Source: Thalassobius sp. I31.1 (GTDB lineage Bacteria > Pseudomonadota > Alphaproteobacteria > Rhodobacterales > Rhodobacteraceae). Taken from it: a stretch of DNA of 64,000 nt. The stretch lies in contig NZ_PWAA01000006.1 in the NCBI RefSeq assembly GCF_003031585.1, positions 1-64,000 on the forward strand, read 5' to 3'. The stretch's first letter is position 1. Each line of letters opens with the position of its first letter. Under the pieces are notes generated by a model. It searched no databases. It worked only from the letters and a program-made list of their open reading frames with translations, and had not been told where the DNA came from. This document shows positions 9,891-19,672 of the stretch, piece by piece. The position numbers were made by a program, and so were the translations under genes.

Positions 9891-10942
9891 CGGATTATCG
9901 CGTGGAGCCACCGGTTTTTGACCCTTCTCTGCACGGGAAAACGCAACCGCACCAGCCGGAGCGCCCGCTGACCCAGGAAGAAGTCGAAGCTGAAAGCCAG
10001 GCGCGCATTCAGGCAAGGATTCAGGCCCGTATTCAGGCGCATATTGACACCCATGGCAGTTTGCAGCCCGCACCTGAACCCAGGCAATATGAACGCCGGG
10101 CGGATCCGGCGCCAAGCCGTATGGCCTATCGTATGCAACGCCTGTCCCTGACGCCGCTTTTTCGCGGTTTTATGCGTTTTGGGGTGCCTGCACTGGCGGC
10201 ACTTGGGGTTGTTGGCTTTCTGATGAACAACGCGGCTTCGCGTGAAATGATCACAACGCAGGTGAATACGCTGCGCAAAGCCTTTGAGGAACGCCCCGAA
10301 TTCATGGTGAAGGCCATGGCGATTGACGGGGCGTCTGAAAAGGTTGCAGCTGACATCCGGGTGATCCTGCCGATCGAATTTCCCCTGACCAGCTTTGATC
10401 TGGATCTGGAAGAGATGCGCAGGCAGATCGGGGAACTTGATCCCGTTGCCACTGCAAGCCTGCGGGTGCGCGAGGGGGGTATTCTGCAGATTGATGTGAC
10501 GGAACGTGTTCCGGCGGTTGTCTGGCGCGGGCCGGAAGGTGTGTTCCTGCTGGATGAAGCCGGGCATCGCGTGCGCAGCCTTCTGGCGCGGGCTGAACGT
10601 CCGGATCTGCCGCTGATCACCGGGGCGGGGGCGGAACTGGCTGTGGAAGAAGCGCGCCGCCTGATGGCTGTCGCGCAGCCGCTTGAAAACCGTCTGCGCG
10701 GGCTTGTGCGCGTTGGGTCGCGTCGCTGGGATCTGGTGTTTGACCGCAATCAGCGGGTGATGTTGCCAGCGGAAGATCCGGTTTCTGCATTGCGCCGTGT
10801 GTTGGCGCTGAACAATGCGCAGGATCTGATGGAACGGGATGTGACCGTGATTGATATGCGTCTGCCTGGTCGCCCGACTTTACGTCTGGCGCAGGAGGCA
10901 AGTGAAGGATTGCAGCGTATTCGGGCGCTGGGAAATGAATAG
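9887..10942 (+). CDS. ftsQ: Cell division protein FtsQ
   Basis: A 351-residue bitopic divisome protein. A long, glutamine- and arginine-rich cytoplasmic tail (about residues 1-95) contains the repeated short unit QARIQ. It is followed by one transmembrane segment (ALAALGVVGFLM, about residues 102-114), the POTRA domain (FMVKAMAIDGASEKVAADIRV..) and the FtsQ-type beta domain. A GTG start overlaps the ddl stop. The unusually long N-terminal tail with four QARIQ/QAHI units is typical in kind for Rhodobacteraceae but could vary between strains. Confidence 0.93.
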   Translation: MTDYRVEPPVFDPSLHGKTQPHQPERPLTQEEVEAESQARIQARIQARIQAHIDTHGSLQPAPEPRQYERRADPAPSRMAYRMQRLSLTPLFRGFMRFGVPALAALGVVGFLMNNAASREMITTQVNTLRKAFEERPEFMVKAMAIDGASEKVAADIRVILPIEFPLTSFDLDLEEMRRQIGELDPVATASLRVREGGILQIDVTERVPAVVWRGPEGVFLLDEAGHRVRSLLARAERPDLPLITGAGAELAVEEARRLMAVAQPLENRLRGLVRVGSRRWDLVFDRNQRVMLPAEDPVSALRRVLALNNAQDLMERDVTVIDMRLPGRPTLRLAQEASEGLQRIRALGNE

Positions 10943-10998
10943 AATATGATGCCGGGACGTGAGGGATATGTTTTGGCGACAGGAGCAGAGGATTGGCT

Positions 10999-12333
10999 AT
11001 GAGCGATCTTTATGAGACCCAGCGGGCAATGCGCAATGTGCGCAAAGCGGCGATGCAACGCGGTGTGATTGCTGTGCTTGATGTAGGTACCTCTAAGGTG
11101 GCCTGCCTTGTCCTGCGCTTTGATGGCAGTGATCAGGGATATGATCCGGATGGGGTTGGCTCGCTGGCGGGGCAAAGCGGATTTCGTGTGATTGGCGCGG
11201 CGACAACGCGATCCCGTGGTGTGCGCTTTGGTGAAATTGATGCGATCCATGAAACAGAACGCGCCATTCGCACAGCACTTCAGTCGGCACAAAAGATGGC
11301 CGATGTGCGTGTTGATCATGTGATCGTCAGCTTTTCGGGGGCCAATCCGCGCAGCTATGGTCTGGCGGGGGAAGTTGAACTTGAAAGCGGCCCGGTGAGT
11401 GAAGGCGATATTGCCCGCGTGATGTCCGGGGCTGATGTGCCGGATTACGGGGCGGGGCGTGAGGTGCTGCATGCGCAACCTGTGAATTTCGCGGTAGATC
11501 ATCGTTCGGGTTACGCTGACCCGCGCGGCCAGATTGGCAATCGCCTGGCGGCGGATCTGCATATGCTGACGGTGGATGCCCATGTAATCCAGAATATTCT
11601 GTATTGCGTAAAGCGCTGTGACCTTGAACTGGCTGGTGTGGCGTCTTCTGCTTATGTGTCTGGCGTGTCATCCCTTGTGGAAGATGAACAGGAACTGGGC
11701 GCTGCGACCGTGGATCTTGGCGGCGGCTCTACCGGAATTTCGGTCTTTATTAAGAAACATATGATCTACGCGGATGCGGTGCGTCTTGGCGGGGATCATG
11801 TGACAAGTGACATTTCCGTCGGGCTTCAGGTGCCCTGGCAGGCGGCGGAACGCATAAAGACCCTGCATGGCGGTGTCGTGGCGACCGGTATGGATGATCG
11901 GGATATGATTGAAACCGGTGGTGATACCGGTGACTGGGAACATGACCGGCGTCAGGTGTCCCGGGCGGAACTGATCGGGATCATGCGCCCACGGGTCGAA
12001 GAGATCCTGGAAGAAGTTCGTGCGCGGCTGGATGCGGCCGGGTTTGACAGCCTTCCGGGGCAGAAGATCGTGTTGACAGGTGCTGGCAGTCAGATCCCGG
12101 GGCTGGATGGTCTTGCAAGCCGGATCTTGGGGCAGCAGGTACGAATGGGGCGGCCTATGCGCGTGCCTGGCCTGCCGCAATCGGCAACCGGCCCGGGTTT
12201 CTCTTCTGTTGTCGGCCTGTCGCTGTTTGCGGCAAATCCGCAGGATGAGTACTGGGATTTTGACATTCCGACAGCGACTTACCCTGCGCGATCTCTGCGT
12301 CGGGCTGTGCGCTGGTTCAAAGATAACTGGTAA
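10999..12333 (+). CDS. ftsA: Cell division protein FtsA
   Basis: A 444-residue actin-like ATPase that tethers FtsZ filaments to the membrane and recruits later divisome proteins. The phosphate-1 motif VLDVGTSKVACLV is near residue 25, the phosphate-2 motif ATVDLGGGSTGISVF near residue 235, and the adenosine motif VLTGAGSQIPGLDGLA near residue 360. It ends with a basic amphipathic helix (RSLRRAVRWFKDNW), the membrane-targeting sequence. ATG 10999 is preferred over TTG 10993 because an AGAGGA site sits 6 bases before it. Confidence 0.95.
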   Translation: MSDLYETQRAMRNVRKAAMQRGVIAVLDVGTSKVACLVLRFDGSDQGYDPDGVGSLAGQSGFRVIGAATTRSRGVRFGEIDAIHETERAIRTALQSAQKMADVRVDHVIVSFSGANPRSYGLAGEVELESGPVSEGDIARVMSGADVPDYGAGREVLHAQPVNFAVDHRSGYADPRGQIGNRLAADLHMLTVDAHVIQNILYCVKRCDLELAGVASSAYVSGVSSLVEDEQELGAATVDLGGGSTGISVFIKKHMIYADAVRLGGDHVTSDISVGLQVPWQAAERIKTLHGGVVATGMDDRDMIETGGDTGDWEHDRRQVSRAELIGIMRPRVEEILEEVRARLDAAGFDSLPGQKIVLTGAGSQIPGLDGLASRILGQQVRMGRPMRVPGLPQSATGPGFSSVVGLSLFAANPQDEYWDFDIPTATYPARSLRRAVRWFKDNW

Positions 12334-12543
12334 AAACAGCGCGTTAAGGGCCGGGATTTGGTGATTCTGGCAAATTCCCGCGCATTGCGGCGAAAATTTT
12401 GCAATATTTTGTTGTTTGCCTGCTTTTTTAGGTGACGTTGCGCGATCGTCACGGTAGAATCAGACAAACAAAGATTATTCGGTCGGGCAAATCAGTGGGA
12501 CAACTGAGCCGGATCTGATGGTAACAAACAGGCGGACAGTATC
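12334..12543 (+). promoter_or_regulatory. ftsA-ftsZ intergenic region, probable ftsZ promoter
   Basis: A 210-base gap separates ftsA from ftsZ. It holds an inverted repeat GTGACG-N9-CGTCAC (12432-12452) and two GANTC sites (12363-12367, 12457-12461), the recognition sequence of the alphaproteobacterial cell-cycle methylase CcrM. In Caulobacter, ftsZ transcription responds to GANTC methylation. That the same applies here is an inference. Confidence 0.45.
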
Positions 12544-14187
12544 ATGGCATTAAACTTCACGAGTTCCGAGCAAGAGGATCTGACACCCCGTATCACCGTA
12601 TTCGGTGTGGGTGGCGCAGGCGGCAATGCCGTCAACAACATGATTGAAAAAGAACTGGATGGCGTGGAGTTTGTTGTCGCAAACACCGACGCGCAGGCAC
12701 TGCAGAGCTCTCGCTCGCAGGCGCGCATTCAGATGGGTGTAAAAGTGACCGAAGGTCTGGGTGCCGGTGCGCGCCCTTCCGTTGGTGCTGCAGCCGCTGA
12801 AGAAACCATCGAGAGCATCGTAGATCACCTGGCCGGTGCGCATATGTGCTTTATCACGGCTGGTATGGGCGGTGGCACCGGAACAGGTGCGGCCCCGATT
12901 ATCGCACAGGCGGCCCGTGAACTGGGTGTTCTGACTGTTGGCGTTGTGACGAAACCTTTCCAGTTTGAGGGCGCAAAACGTATGCGTCAGGCGGAAGAGG
13001 GTGTCGAAGCGCTTCAGAAAGTTGTTGATACGCTGATCATCATTCCGAACCAGAACCTGTTCCGTCTGGCCAATGAAAAAACCACCTTCACCGAAGCTTT
13101 CTCTCTGGCAGATGATGTTCTGTATCAGGGTGTTAAAGGTGTGACTGATCTGATGGTTCGTCCTGGCCTGATCAACCTCGACTTTGCTGATGTTCGCGCT
13201 GTAATGGACGAAATGGGCAAAGCGATGATGGGCACCGGCGAAGCCGAAGGCGAAGATCGCGCCATTCAGGCTGCTGAAAAGGCCATTGCCAACCCGCTGC
13301 TGGATGAGATTTCCCTGCGTGGTGCAAACGGTGTTCTGATCAACATCACCGGTGGGTATGACCTGACCCTGTTTGAACTGGACGAAGCGGCAAACCGTAT
13401 CCGTGAGGAAGTTGATCCTGACGCGAATATCATTGTTGGTTCTACTCTGGATACCTCTCTTGATGGCATGATGCGTGTGTCTGTTGTTGCAACCGGCATC
13501 GACGCCACTGAAAAAGCTGAATCTGATTTCCCAGTGCCACGTCGTCGCCTGTCAGAGCCACTGACACAGGAAACTTCTGTTGAAGTGACTGTTTCTGAAA
13601 AGGTTCGGGAAGATGTTGTTGCAGAAGCGGCACCTGCTGCCCCAACAGCTTCCACGCCTGAACCATCCCTGTTCAGCGAAATCGACGCAACTGTTGCAGC
13701 GGTTCAGGCAACGAAAGAAGATGATGACGCTTTGCCACCGCCAGCTTATCAGCCTGCTGCGCGTGTGGATGTGGCACCGATTGAACAGCCTGCCGCAGAA
13801 TTTGTTGCACCGCGCGCGCCTGCGCCGGGCACGCCTTCCCCGGAAGCTCTGGCACGTCTGCAGGCCGCTGTTAAAAATGCACCTGCGCCAGAGGCCGCAC
13901 CTGCACCTCGCCCTGTTGCGGTTGCAGCACAGCGCCCTGTGCCGGTTCAACCTGCGCCACAGCCAATGGCTGAGGAAAAGCAGCGTTTCGGGATCGGGTC
14001 TCTGATCAACCGTATGACCGGTGGTGGTGAAGAAGAAGCTGCGCCAAAACCAGTAATGCGTGCGCCAGCTGCCAGCCCGCAGCCACGTCTTGCGGCCCAG
14101 GATTTCAATGCTGAGCCTGCGGAAGACAGCGATATGGAACAGGAACGCATCGAAATTCCGGCATTCCTGCGTCGCCAGGCGAATTAA
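12544..14187 (+). CDS. ftsZ: Cell division protein FtsZ
   Basis: A 547-residue tubulin-like GTPase forming the Z ring. The GTP-binding core occupies about residues 1-320, with [13 protein letters not shown] near residue 22 and the tubulin signature [12 protein letters not shown] near residue 107. A proline/alanine-rich linker of roughly 200 residues follows. The C-terminal peptide ends [14 protein letters not shown], the conserved FtsA/ZipA-binding tail. The long linker makes it larger than the E. coli protein, as is common in alphaproteobacteria. It is followed by a strong terminator. Confidence 0.97.
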   Translation: MALNFTSSEQEDLTPRITVFGVGGAGGNAVNNMIEKELDGVEFVVANTDAQALQSSRSQARIQMGVKVTEGLGAGARPSVGAAAAEETIESIVDHLAGAHMCFITAGMGGGTGTGAAPIIAQAARELGVLTVGVVTKPFQFEGAKRMRQAEEGVEALQKVVDTLIIIPNQNLFRLANEKTTFTEAFSLADDVLYQGVKGVTDLMVRPGLINLDFADVRAVMDEMGKAMMGTGEAEGEDRAIQAAEKAIANPLLDEISLRGANGVLINITGGYDLTLFELDEAANRIREEVDPDANIIVGSTLDTSLDGMMRVSVVATGIDATEKAESDFPVPRRRLSEPLTQETSVEVTVSEKVREDVVAEAAPAAPTASTPEPSLFSEIDATVAAVQATKEDDDALPPPAYQPAARVDVAPIEQPAAEFVAPRAPAPGTPSPEALARLQAAVKNAPAPEAAPAPRPVAVAAQRPVPVQPAPQPMAEEKQRFGIGSLINRMTGGGEEEAAPKPVMRAPAASPQPRLAAQDFNAEPAEDSDMEQERIEIPAFLRRQAN

Positions 14188-14221
14188 TTCCGAGCCTGTT
14201 ATTACAGGATGAAAGATTTAG

Positions 14222-14253
14222 AAAGGCTCGCTTTGGCGGGCCTTTTTCTTTTT
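14222..14253 (+). terminator. Rho-independent terminator of the ftsZ operon
   Basis: Stem AAAGGCTCGC / GCGGGCCTTT with a TTTG loop and a following T-rich tract (TTCTTTTT), 34 bases after the ftsZ stop. It closes the ftsW-ftsZ gene cluster. Confidence 0.88.
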
Positions 14254-14416
14254 ATTCAAAGGTTTAGTTGGTAGGTGATGTGCGGCGTGGCGAAGATCTG
14301 CCTATGCTGAAACCAGATGTTTCAGTTGGTTACAAAGATTGAATTGTCTCTTTTTCGCCTGGTCCTTAGGTGTCTTACTGCGGATAGATGACGTCCGCGT
14401 GACACCGAGGCCGACC

Positions 14417-15352
14417 TTGCAGACCACAGTTAAAAATACCGTTAGCTTTACAGGCCAGGGCCTGCATTCCGGGAAACCGGCGACACTGACTGTGCGCCCG
14501 GCCTCTGCTGAATATGGCATCTGGTTCACCCGAACGGATCTGAGCGGCAATACAATGGTTCCGGCGCGCTGGGATTCTGTGATTGAAGGCGCAGCGCTGT
14601 GTACCCGTCTGCGTAACGCTGCAGGTGTTGAAGTATCTACCGTAGAACATATTATGGCGGCGCTTGCTGGTTGTGGCATTCACAATGCGCTGGTTGAAGT
14701 CGATGGGCCGGAAGTGCCGATTCTTGATGGAAGTTCGCATCCGTTTGTCGAAGGTCTGATGCGTGTTGGCACCCGCGTGCTGGATGCGCCTGTACGGGCC
14801 TTTGAAGTTCTGAAAACCGTTGAAGTACGCGAAGGCGAGGCAGTGGCCCGCCTTGAACCTTCCGACAATCTTTACATCGATTTCCAGATTGATTTTGCGG
14901 ATGAAGCCATTGGCCGTCAGAGCAAAACCCTGAATATGGCGAATGGCAATTTCGTGCGCGAGCTGTGTGACAGCCGTACCTTCTGCCGTCAGCGCGATGT
15001 TGATATTATGCGGGCCCAGGGGCTGGCACTTGGTGGTACCATGGGAAATGCTGTGGTGGTTGAGGGCGATAAGGTTCTTTCACCAGGAGGTTTGCGTCAC
15101 AACGACGAAGCGGTGCGCCATAAAATGCTGGATGCTCTGGGCGATCTGGCACTTGCTGCTGCGCCGGTTCTCGGGCGTTACACAGGCTATCGTTCCGGCC
15201 ATGCACTGACCAATAAGCTGCTGCGCGCGCTGTTTGCTGATCCTGATGCGTTCCGTATGATCACCTGCAGTTCTGCAACTGCAGCCCGTCTGCCAGGTGC
15301 TGGCCTTCACAAAGGCGACTTGCCACAGCTTATGGCGTTTGAAGCGGCCTGA
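14417..15352 (+). CDS. lpxC: UDP-3-O-acyl-N-acetylglucosamine deacetylase LpxC
   Basis: About 311 residues. The zinc-dependent deacetylase catalyses the committed step of lipid A synthesis. VSFTGQGLHSG lies close to the N-terminus, VEHIMAALAGCGIHN carries a conserved zinc ligand, and LRHNDEAVRHKMLDALGDLAL carries the second histidine and aspartate ligands. The frame is open from 14339 but no ATG fits the family N-terminus. A TTG at 14417 gives MQTTVKNTVSF and has a CGAGG site 6 bases upstream, so it is preferred over GTG 14399. Confidence 0.9.
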   Translation: MQTTVKNTVSFTGQGLHSGKPATLTVRPASAEYGIWFTRTDLSGNTMVPARWDSVIEGAALCTRLRNAAGVEVSTVEHIMAALAGCGIHNALVEVDGPEVPILDGSSHPFVEGLMRVGTRVLDAPVRAFEVLKTVEVREGEAVARLEPSDNLYIDFQIDFADEAIGRQSKTLNMANGNFVRELCDSRTFCRQRDVDIMRAQGLALGGTMGNAVVVEGDKVLSPGGLRHNDEAVRHKMLDALGDLALAAAPVLGRYTGYRSGHALTNKLLRALFADPDAFRMITCSSATAARLPGAGLHKGDLPQLMAFEAA

Positions 15353-15367
15353 TCCCTGAACAAGTAC

Positions 15368-15402
15368 AAGCGGCAGAAATACGATTTTACTGCCGCTTTT
15401 TT
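15368..15402 (+). terminator. Rho-independent terminator of lpxC
   Basis: Stem AAGCGGCAG / CTGCCGCTT followed by TTTTT, 16 bases after the lpxC stop. Confidence 0.88.
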
Positions 15403-15446
15403 ATGTGCATCCCGATATCCTGGCGAATGTCAGCCAGCGCGGAGGT

Positions 15447-15480
15447 AAATCTGCGCAAAAGCCGTTTTGCAGCAGATTTT
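15447..15480 (+). other. Long hairpin upstream of bamD
   Basis: AAATCTGC-GCAAAA pairs with TTTTGC-A-GCAGATTT across a GCCG loop, giving a nearly perfect 14-bp stem with one bulge, followed by TTTTC. It could be a second terminator for read-through from lpxC or a 5' structure close to the bamD promoter. Confidence 0.5.
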
Positions 15481-15548
15481 TCTGTGCTAGACCAGACGGG
15501 AACAAACCGGAATATACCGGGTAGAGTCCAATTCAGGTAGGCCTGCAG

Positions 15549-16430
15549 ATGAAACCATTGTTGAAAACCGTTAGCCTGATTGCAGTTGTCAGCGTGCTTT
15601 CTGCCTGTGGCGCCCGGGATGACGGCCAGCCGCGTCAGGGTTTTCTGGCCGGGTTCTTTAGCAATAAGAACCAGGAAGTTCCGCTGGAAAGCTATACAGC
15701 CGAAGAGATTTTCCAGCAGGCAGAGCATGCCCTGGAAAACCGGCGTAAGCCAGATGAAGCCATCCGCCTGTTTGGTGAGATCGAACGCCTGTATCCCTAT
15801 TCTGAATATGCGAAGCGGGCATTGATCATGCAGGCGTTTGCCAACCATGGTGCCAAGGACTTTGAGAACAGCCGCGCAGCTGCCCAGCGGTATATTGATT
15901 TCTATCCTGCGGATGAAGATGCAGCCTATGCGCAATATCTGCTGGCTCTGTCTTATTACGATCAGATTGACGAAATCGGTCGGGACCAGGGGCTGACTTT
16001 CCAGGCGCTTCAGGCGCTGCGGACGGTGATTGAACGCTATCCTGACAGCGAATATGCGCGTTCGGCAATTCTGAAATTTGATCTGGCCTTTGACCATCTT
16101 GGCGCAAAGGAAATGGAAATCGGGCGGTACTATCTGTCCCGTGGGCATTATGCGGCGGCCATTAACCGGTTCCGTGTGGTGGTGGAGCAGTTCCAGACCA
16201 CAAGCCACACGGCAGAAGCTTTGCACCGTCTGGTTGAAGCTTATATCGCGCTTGGCCTGACCAATGAAGCGCAGACTGCTGCGGCGATCCTGGGCCATAA
16301 CTTCCAGTCGTCTGAATTCTATCAGGACAGTTTTCACCTGCTGACCGGGGAAGGCCTGGCGCCGAACCCACGTGGCAATGGCTGGCTTGCGCAGATCTAT
16401 CGTCAGACCATCCGGGGCGAATGGCTCTGA
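15549..16430 (+). CDS. bamD: Outer membrane protein assembly factor BamD (ComL) lipoprotein
   Basis: A 293-residue lipoprotein of the BAM complex, which folds beta-barrel proteins into the outer membrane. The signal peptide MKPLLKTVSLIAVVSVLSAC ends in the lipobox LSAC, giving cysteine 20 as the lipidation site. The rest is TPR-like, with repeats such as ALENRRKPDEAIRLFGEIER and the YPYSEYAKRALIMQA type helices typical of BamD. Length and position next to lpxC and recN agree with other Rhodobacteraceae. Confidence 0.94.
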   Translation: MKPLLKTVSLIAVVSVLSACGARDDGQPRQGFLAGFFSNKNQEVPLESYTAEEIFQQAEHALENRRKPDEAIRLFGEIERLYPYSEYAKRALIMQAFANHGAKDFENSRAAAQRYIDFYPADEDAAYAQYLLALSYYDQIDEIGRDQGLTFQALQALRTVIERYPDSEYARSAILKFDLAFDHLGAKEMEIGRYYLSRGHYAAAINRFRVVVEQFQTTSHTAEALHRLVEAYIALGLTNEAQTAAAILGHNFQSSEFYQDSFHLLTGEGLAPNPRGNGWLAQIYRQTIRGEWL

Positions 16431-16454
16431 TCGGGTAATCATGCGGGGGGTGTG

Positions 16455-18119
16455 ATGCTTCGGACTGTTGAAATCCGGGATATGTTGATTATTGACCGGC
16501 TGGAACTTGCGTTTCAGCCCGGGTTGAACGTGCTGACCGGGGAAACCGGGGCGGGCAAATCTATTCTGCTGGACAGCCTTGGGTTTGTTCTGGGCTGGCG
16601 CGGTCGGGCTGAACTGGTGCGCCAGGGTGCGGATCAGGGCGAAGTGACCGCTGTGTTTGATCTGTCATCAGATCACCCGGCCCATGCGATTCTGGCGGAA
16701 GCTGGCCTGCCGGATGAAGGCGGCGAGCTGATTCTGCGGCGCATCAATACGCGTGATGGGCGAAAGACGGCCTGGGTCAATGACCGGCGCGCGTCTGGCG
16801 AAGTTCTGCGTCAACTGTCCGAAACCCTGCTGGAACTGCACGGGCAGCATGATGATCGCGGACTGCTGAACGCGCGGGGACATCAGAAGCTTTTGGATCT
16901 TTACGGTGGTTTTGAGAACGGCCTGCTTGCGAAAACCCGTAAGACCTGGCGCAATCTGCGGGCCGCGGATCAGGCGCTTGAGGCGGCGAAAGCACGGCTG
17001 GCGGAACTGCGCGATGAGGAAGATTTCCTGCGCCATTCTGTAGCGGAACTGGATGCCCTGGCACCGGAACCCGGTGAAGAGGGGCAACTTGACGCTGCAC
17101 GCCGCCGGATGCAGGCGGCAGAGAAAGTGCGCGCGGATGTGGCGCGGGCCTATGGTGCGATTTCCGGGGACGGGGCAGAGGGGCTTTTGTCTGATGCGCT
17201 GCGCTGGCTGGAAGAAGCGGACGGTCCGGCAGAGGGCCTGTTTGGGGGTGCGATCACAGCCCTGTCGCGGGCGATGAACGAATTGGGCGAGGCAGAAAAC
17301 CTGGTGTCGCGCGGTATGGACACGCTGGAATTTAACCCGGCGGAACTGGAAGACTGTGAAGAACGTCTTTTTGCGATCCGGGGGCTTGCGCGCAAACACG
17401 CGGTTCTGCCGGATGAACTGGCCGGCTTTGCCGATGGTCTGCGCAATCGTCTGGCCGCTTTGACCGGGGGGGAGGCGGATCTGGCAGATCTTGAAGTCGC
17501 TGCGAAAGAGGCGCGTGGGACGTATGAGGCTGCAGCGCAGAAACTGCGTGATGCGCGTATCAAAGCCGCTGCAAAGCTGGACAAAGCCATGGCGGCGGAA
17601 CTTGCGCCCCTGAAGATGGAACGCGCTGTGTTCCGTACAGAGGTTTCCGAGGCTGACGAAGGCCCGGAAGGCATTGATCAGGTCAGCTTTACTGTGGCGA
17701 CAAACCCGGGTGCACCTTCGGGGCCCCTGAATAAGATCGCATCCGGCGGGGAATTGTCCCGTTTCCTGCTGGCGCTGAAGGTATGCCTGACGGGTGATGA
17801 TGCGCAGCTGACAATGATCTTTGATGAAATTGACCGTGGTGTTGGCGGGGCGACAGCGGATGCTGTCGGGCGTCGCCTGAAGGCGCTTGCAGATGGTGGC
17901 CAGGTTCTGGTTGTGACCCATTCACCGCAGGTCGCAGCGCTTGGCGGGTATCACTGGCGGGTTGAGAAACATTCCGGCAAGTCCGAAACCATCAGCCGGG
18001 TTGTGCCGTTGGATAACGTGGAACGAGTGGATGAAATCGGCCGGATGCTGTCTGGTGACACGATTTCAGATGCAGCCCGTGCGGCGGCGGCGGAATTGCT
18101 GGAACTGGCCGCGCGCTGA
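16455..18119 (+). CDS. recN: DNA repair protein RecN
   Basis: An SMC-like ATPase of 554 residues acting in double-strand-break repair. The Walker A motif GETGAGKSILLD is near residue 30. A long coiled-coil-rich middle (about residues 160-380) follows, then the ABC signature region ASGGELSRFLLALK and the Walker B MIFDEIDRGVGG, with the late motif VTHSPQVAA. The ATG at 16455, behind a G-rich site, is chosen over the GTG immediately before it. Confidence 0.95.
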   Translation: MLRTVEIRDMLIIDRLELAFQPGLNVLTGETGAGKSILLDSLGFVLGWRGRAELVRQGADQGEVTAVFDLSSDHPAHAILAEAGLPDEGGELILRRINTRDGRKTAWVNDRRASGEVLRQLSETLLELHGQHDDRGLLNARGHQKLLDLYGGFENGLLAKTRKTWRNLRAADQALEAAKARLAELRDEEDFLRHSVAELDALAPEPGEEGQLDAARRRMQAAEKVRADVARAYGAISGDGAEGLLSDALRWLEEADGPAEGLFGGAITALSRAMNELGEAENLVSRGMDTLEFNPAELEDCEERLFAIRGLARKHAVLPDELAGFADGLRNRLAALTGGEADLADLEVAAKEARGTYEAAAQKLRDARIKAAAKLDKAMAAELAPLKMERAVFRTEVSEADEGPEGIDQVSFTVATNPGAPSGPLNKIASGGELSRFLLALKVCLTGDDAQLTMIFDEIDRGVGGATADAVGRRLKALADGGQVLVVTHSPQVAALGGYHWRVEKHSGKSETISRVVPLDNVERVDEIGRMLSGDTISDAARAAAAELLELAAR

Positions 18120-18121
18120 GA

Positions 18122-18973
18122 TTACCTTTGCGGCGGATGAAGTGCGCTGCGGGTGACAAGGGTGACAGTGGCAAAGCTGACATACAGCAGCAGATACCAG
18201 GACCCCATTTTCGCAAAACTGACGGCCTGACCATCGGCTTGTCCGGCATATATCCAGGTTTTTGTCAGGGTGCCGATGTTTTCGGCCAGCCAGAGAAAGA
18301 AGCTTGAGAAAAAGGCCGCAAGGGGCAGGGGCATCCACCAGTAGCGCGATTGCGTGCCCATGCGAAACCAGATGCGGGTACGGCCATAGAGCAGGAGTGT
18401 TGCGGCAAACAGGGCCAGGCGGATGTCAGGCAGGAAGTGATGCGCGAAGAAGTTCACATAGATCAGCACCGCCAGCAGGATATGCCAGTGAAATGTCGGG
18501 AAGGGATCAAAGCGCATCTGAAATACCCGGATCACCCGCGCCATATAAGAGCCGACCGCAGCATACATGAAGCCTGAGAACAGAGGCACCTGCATGATTT
18601 TCAACACGCCATCGCCAGGATAGGCCCATGATCCGGCGTGTATCTTGAAAATCTCCATCGCGGTTCCCGTCAGGTGAAACAGCAGGATCACGCGGGCTTC
18701 TTCCCAGGTTTCCAATTTGAAATACAGGAATGCGATTTGTGTGCTGATGGCGAAGATTACCAGGAAATCATAACGGGCCAGGGGCCAGTCGTCTTGCCAG
18801 ATCGCACGCGTGCCTATGATCGCCAGCAGGATCAGGATACCAAACAGTGCGGACCAGCCCTGTTTCAGTACAAACATCACAAATTCAGCTGTCAGGGGAG
18901 ACAGGCGGCTGCGGATCATATCGCCAAGGCGGCGCTCTTGCTGACGGGTGTTCTGCATGGGTGAACTCTTCAT
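18122..18973 (-). CDS. DUF817 family membrane protein
   Basis: About 283 residues with seven or more hydrophobic segments, e.g. ALFGILILLAIIG, FLVIFAISTQIAFLYF and the later LLAVLIYVNFFAHHFLP. It matches the DUF817 family of uncharacterised membrane proteins. Histidine-, glycine- and proline-rich polar loops such as FKIHAGSWAYPGDG are conserved-looking. The start at 18973 has an AGAGG site 8 bases upstream. It is convergent with recN (2-base gap) and divergent from tetR, sharing the operator at 19052. That suggests regulation by the TetR protein. Confidence 0.82.
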   Translation of the reverse strand: MKSSPMQNTRQQERRLGDMIRSRLSPLTAEFVMFVLKQGWSALFGILILLAIIGTRAIWQDDWPLARYDFLVIFAISTQIAFLYFKLETWEEARVILLFHLTGTAMEIFKIHAGSWAYPGDGVLKIMQVPLFSGFMYAAVGSYMARVIRVFQMRFDPFPTFHWHILLAVLIYVNFFAHHFLPDIRLALFAATLLLYGRTRIWFRMGTQSRYWWMPLPLAAFFSSFFLWLAENIGTLTKTWIYAGQADGQAVSFAKMGSWYLLLYVSFATVTLVTRSALHPPQR

Positions 18974-19051
18974 TAACACTGCCTCTGATGTACCCGTGGT
19001 GTGGGGAACTGTCGAGATTCTCTTGCCTCGATCCCGGATTGCGCCTATTCG

Positions 19052-19064
19052 TGAACGTAGTTCA
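19052..19064. promoter_or_regulatory. TetR operator between DUF817 and tetR genes
   Basis: A perfect inverted repeat TGAAC-GTA-GTTCA, 15 bases before the tetR start and about 80 bases upstream of the divergent DUF817 gene. It follows a plausible promoter for tetR (TTGCCT at 19023, TATTCG at 19046, 17-base spacer). The same sequence recurs three times before pspA, which supports autoregulation. Confidence 0.78.
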
Positions 19065-19078
19065 GAGATGGAGTTCCC

Positions 19079-19666
19079 ATGAGTGGAAAAGTCGCCGCCC
19101 GTAAAGAAGCCCTGCGTGTAAAGCTTGTGGATCTGGCAGAAGCGCAGATCGGTAAAGGCGGGCTGCGATCCGTGAAGGCACGCGATCTTGCAAAAGAGGC
19201 GGGCTGCGCGCTTGGGGCGATCTACAACGCATTTGATGATTTGCAGGCGTTGTTTATGGCGGTGAACGGGCGGACGTTCCAACGGCTTGGTTTTGCTGTG
19301 GCGCAATCGGTTGAAGATGTGCAGGCTGGCCCAAATGAGCGGCTGATCATCATGTCAGAGGCCTATCTGGGTTTCGCGGCAGAGAACACGAACCTCTGGC
19401 GGGCGATGTTTGATCTGGAAATGTCGACGGATGATGAGGTGCCAAACTGGTATCTGGTTGCGCTTGCCGGGTTGTTTGAGAATATTTCTCGCCCTCTCAG
19501 TGAAATTTACCCCGATATGGATGCAGAATCACTGGACCTGATGACCAGATCTTTGTTCTCATCCGTGCATGGAATTGTGCTTTTGGGGCTGGAAAAGCGC
19601 ATTTCAGGGGTGCCGCCTGAAAAAATAAAAACAATGATATCAATGCTTTTGAGCCAAATCAGTTGA
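19079..19666 (+). CDS. TetR/AcrR family transcriptional regulator
   Basis: A 195-residue TetR-type regulator. The N-terminal helix-turn-helix spans about residues 18-60 ([28 protein letters not shown]). The C-terminal all-helical domain holds a WRAMFDLEM segment resembling the TetR C-terminal WHG-type region. The effector is unknown. Four copies of TGAAC-N3-GTTCA flank it: one at its own promoter and three between it and pspA. It is therefore very likely a local repressor of itself, pspA and possibly DUF817. Confidence 0.9.
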   Translation: MSGKVAARKEALRVKLVDLAEAQIGKGGLRSVKARDLAKEAGCALGAIYNAFDDLQALFMAVNGRTFQRLGFAVAQSVEDVQAGPNERLIIMSEAYLGFAAENTNLWRAMFDLEMSTDDEVPNWYLVALAGLFENISRPLSEIYPDMDAESLDLMTRSLFSSVHGIVLLGLEKRISGVPPEKIKTMISMLLSQIS

Positions 19667-19672
19667 TTGCCC

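Noticed and set aside
16668-17921. Long minus-strand frame opposite recN
   Set aside because: Antisense of a strongly biased gene, with no domain or ribosome-binding site.
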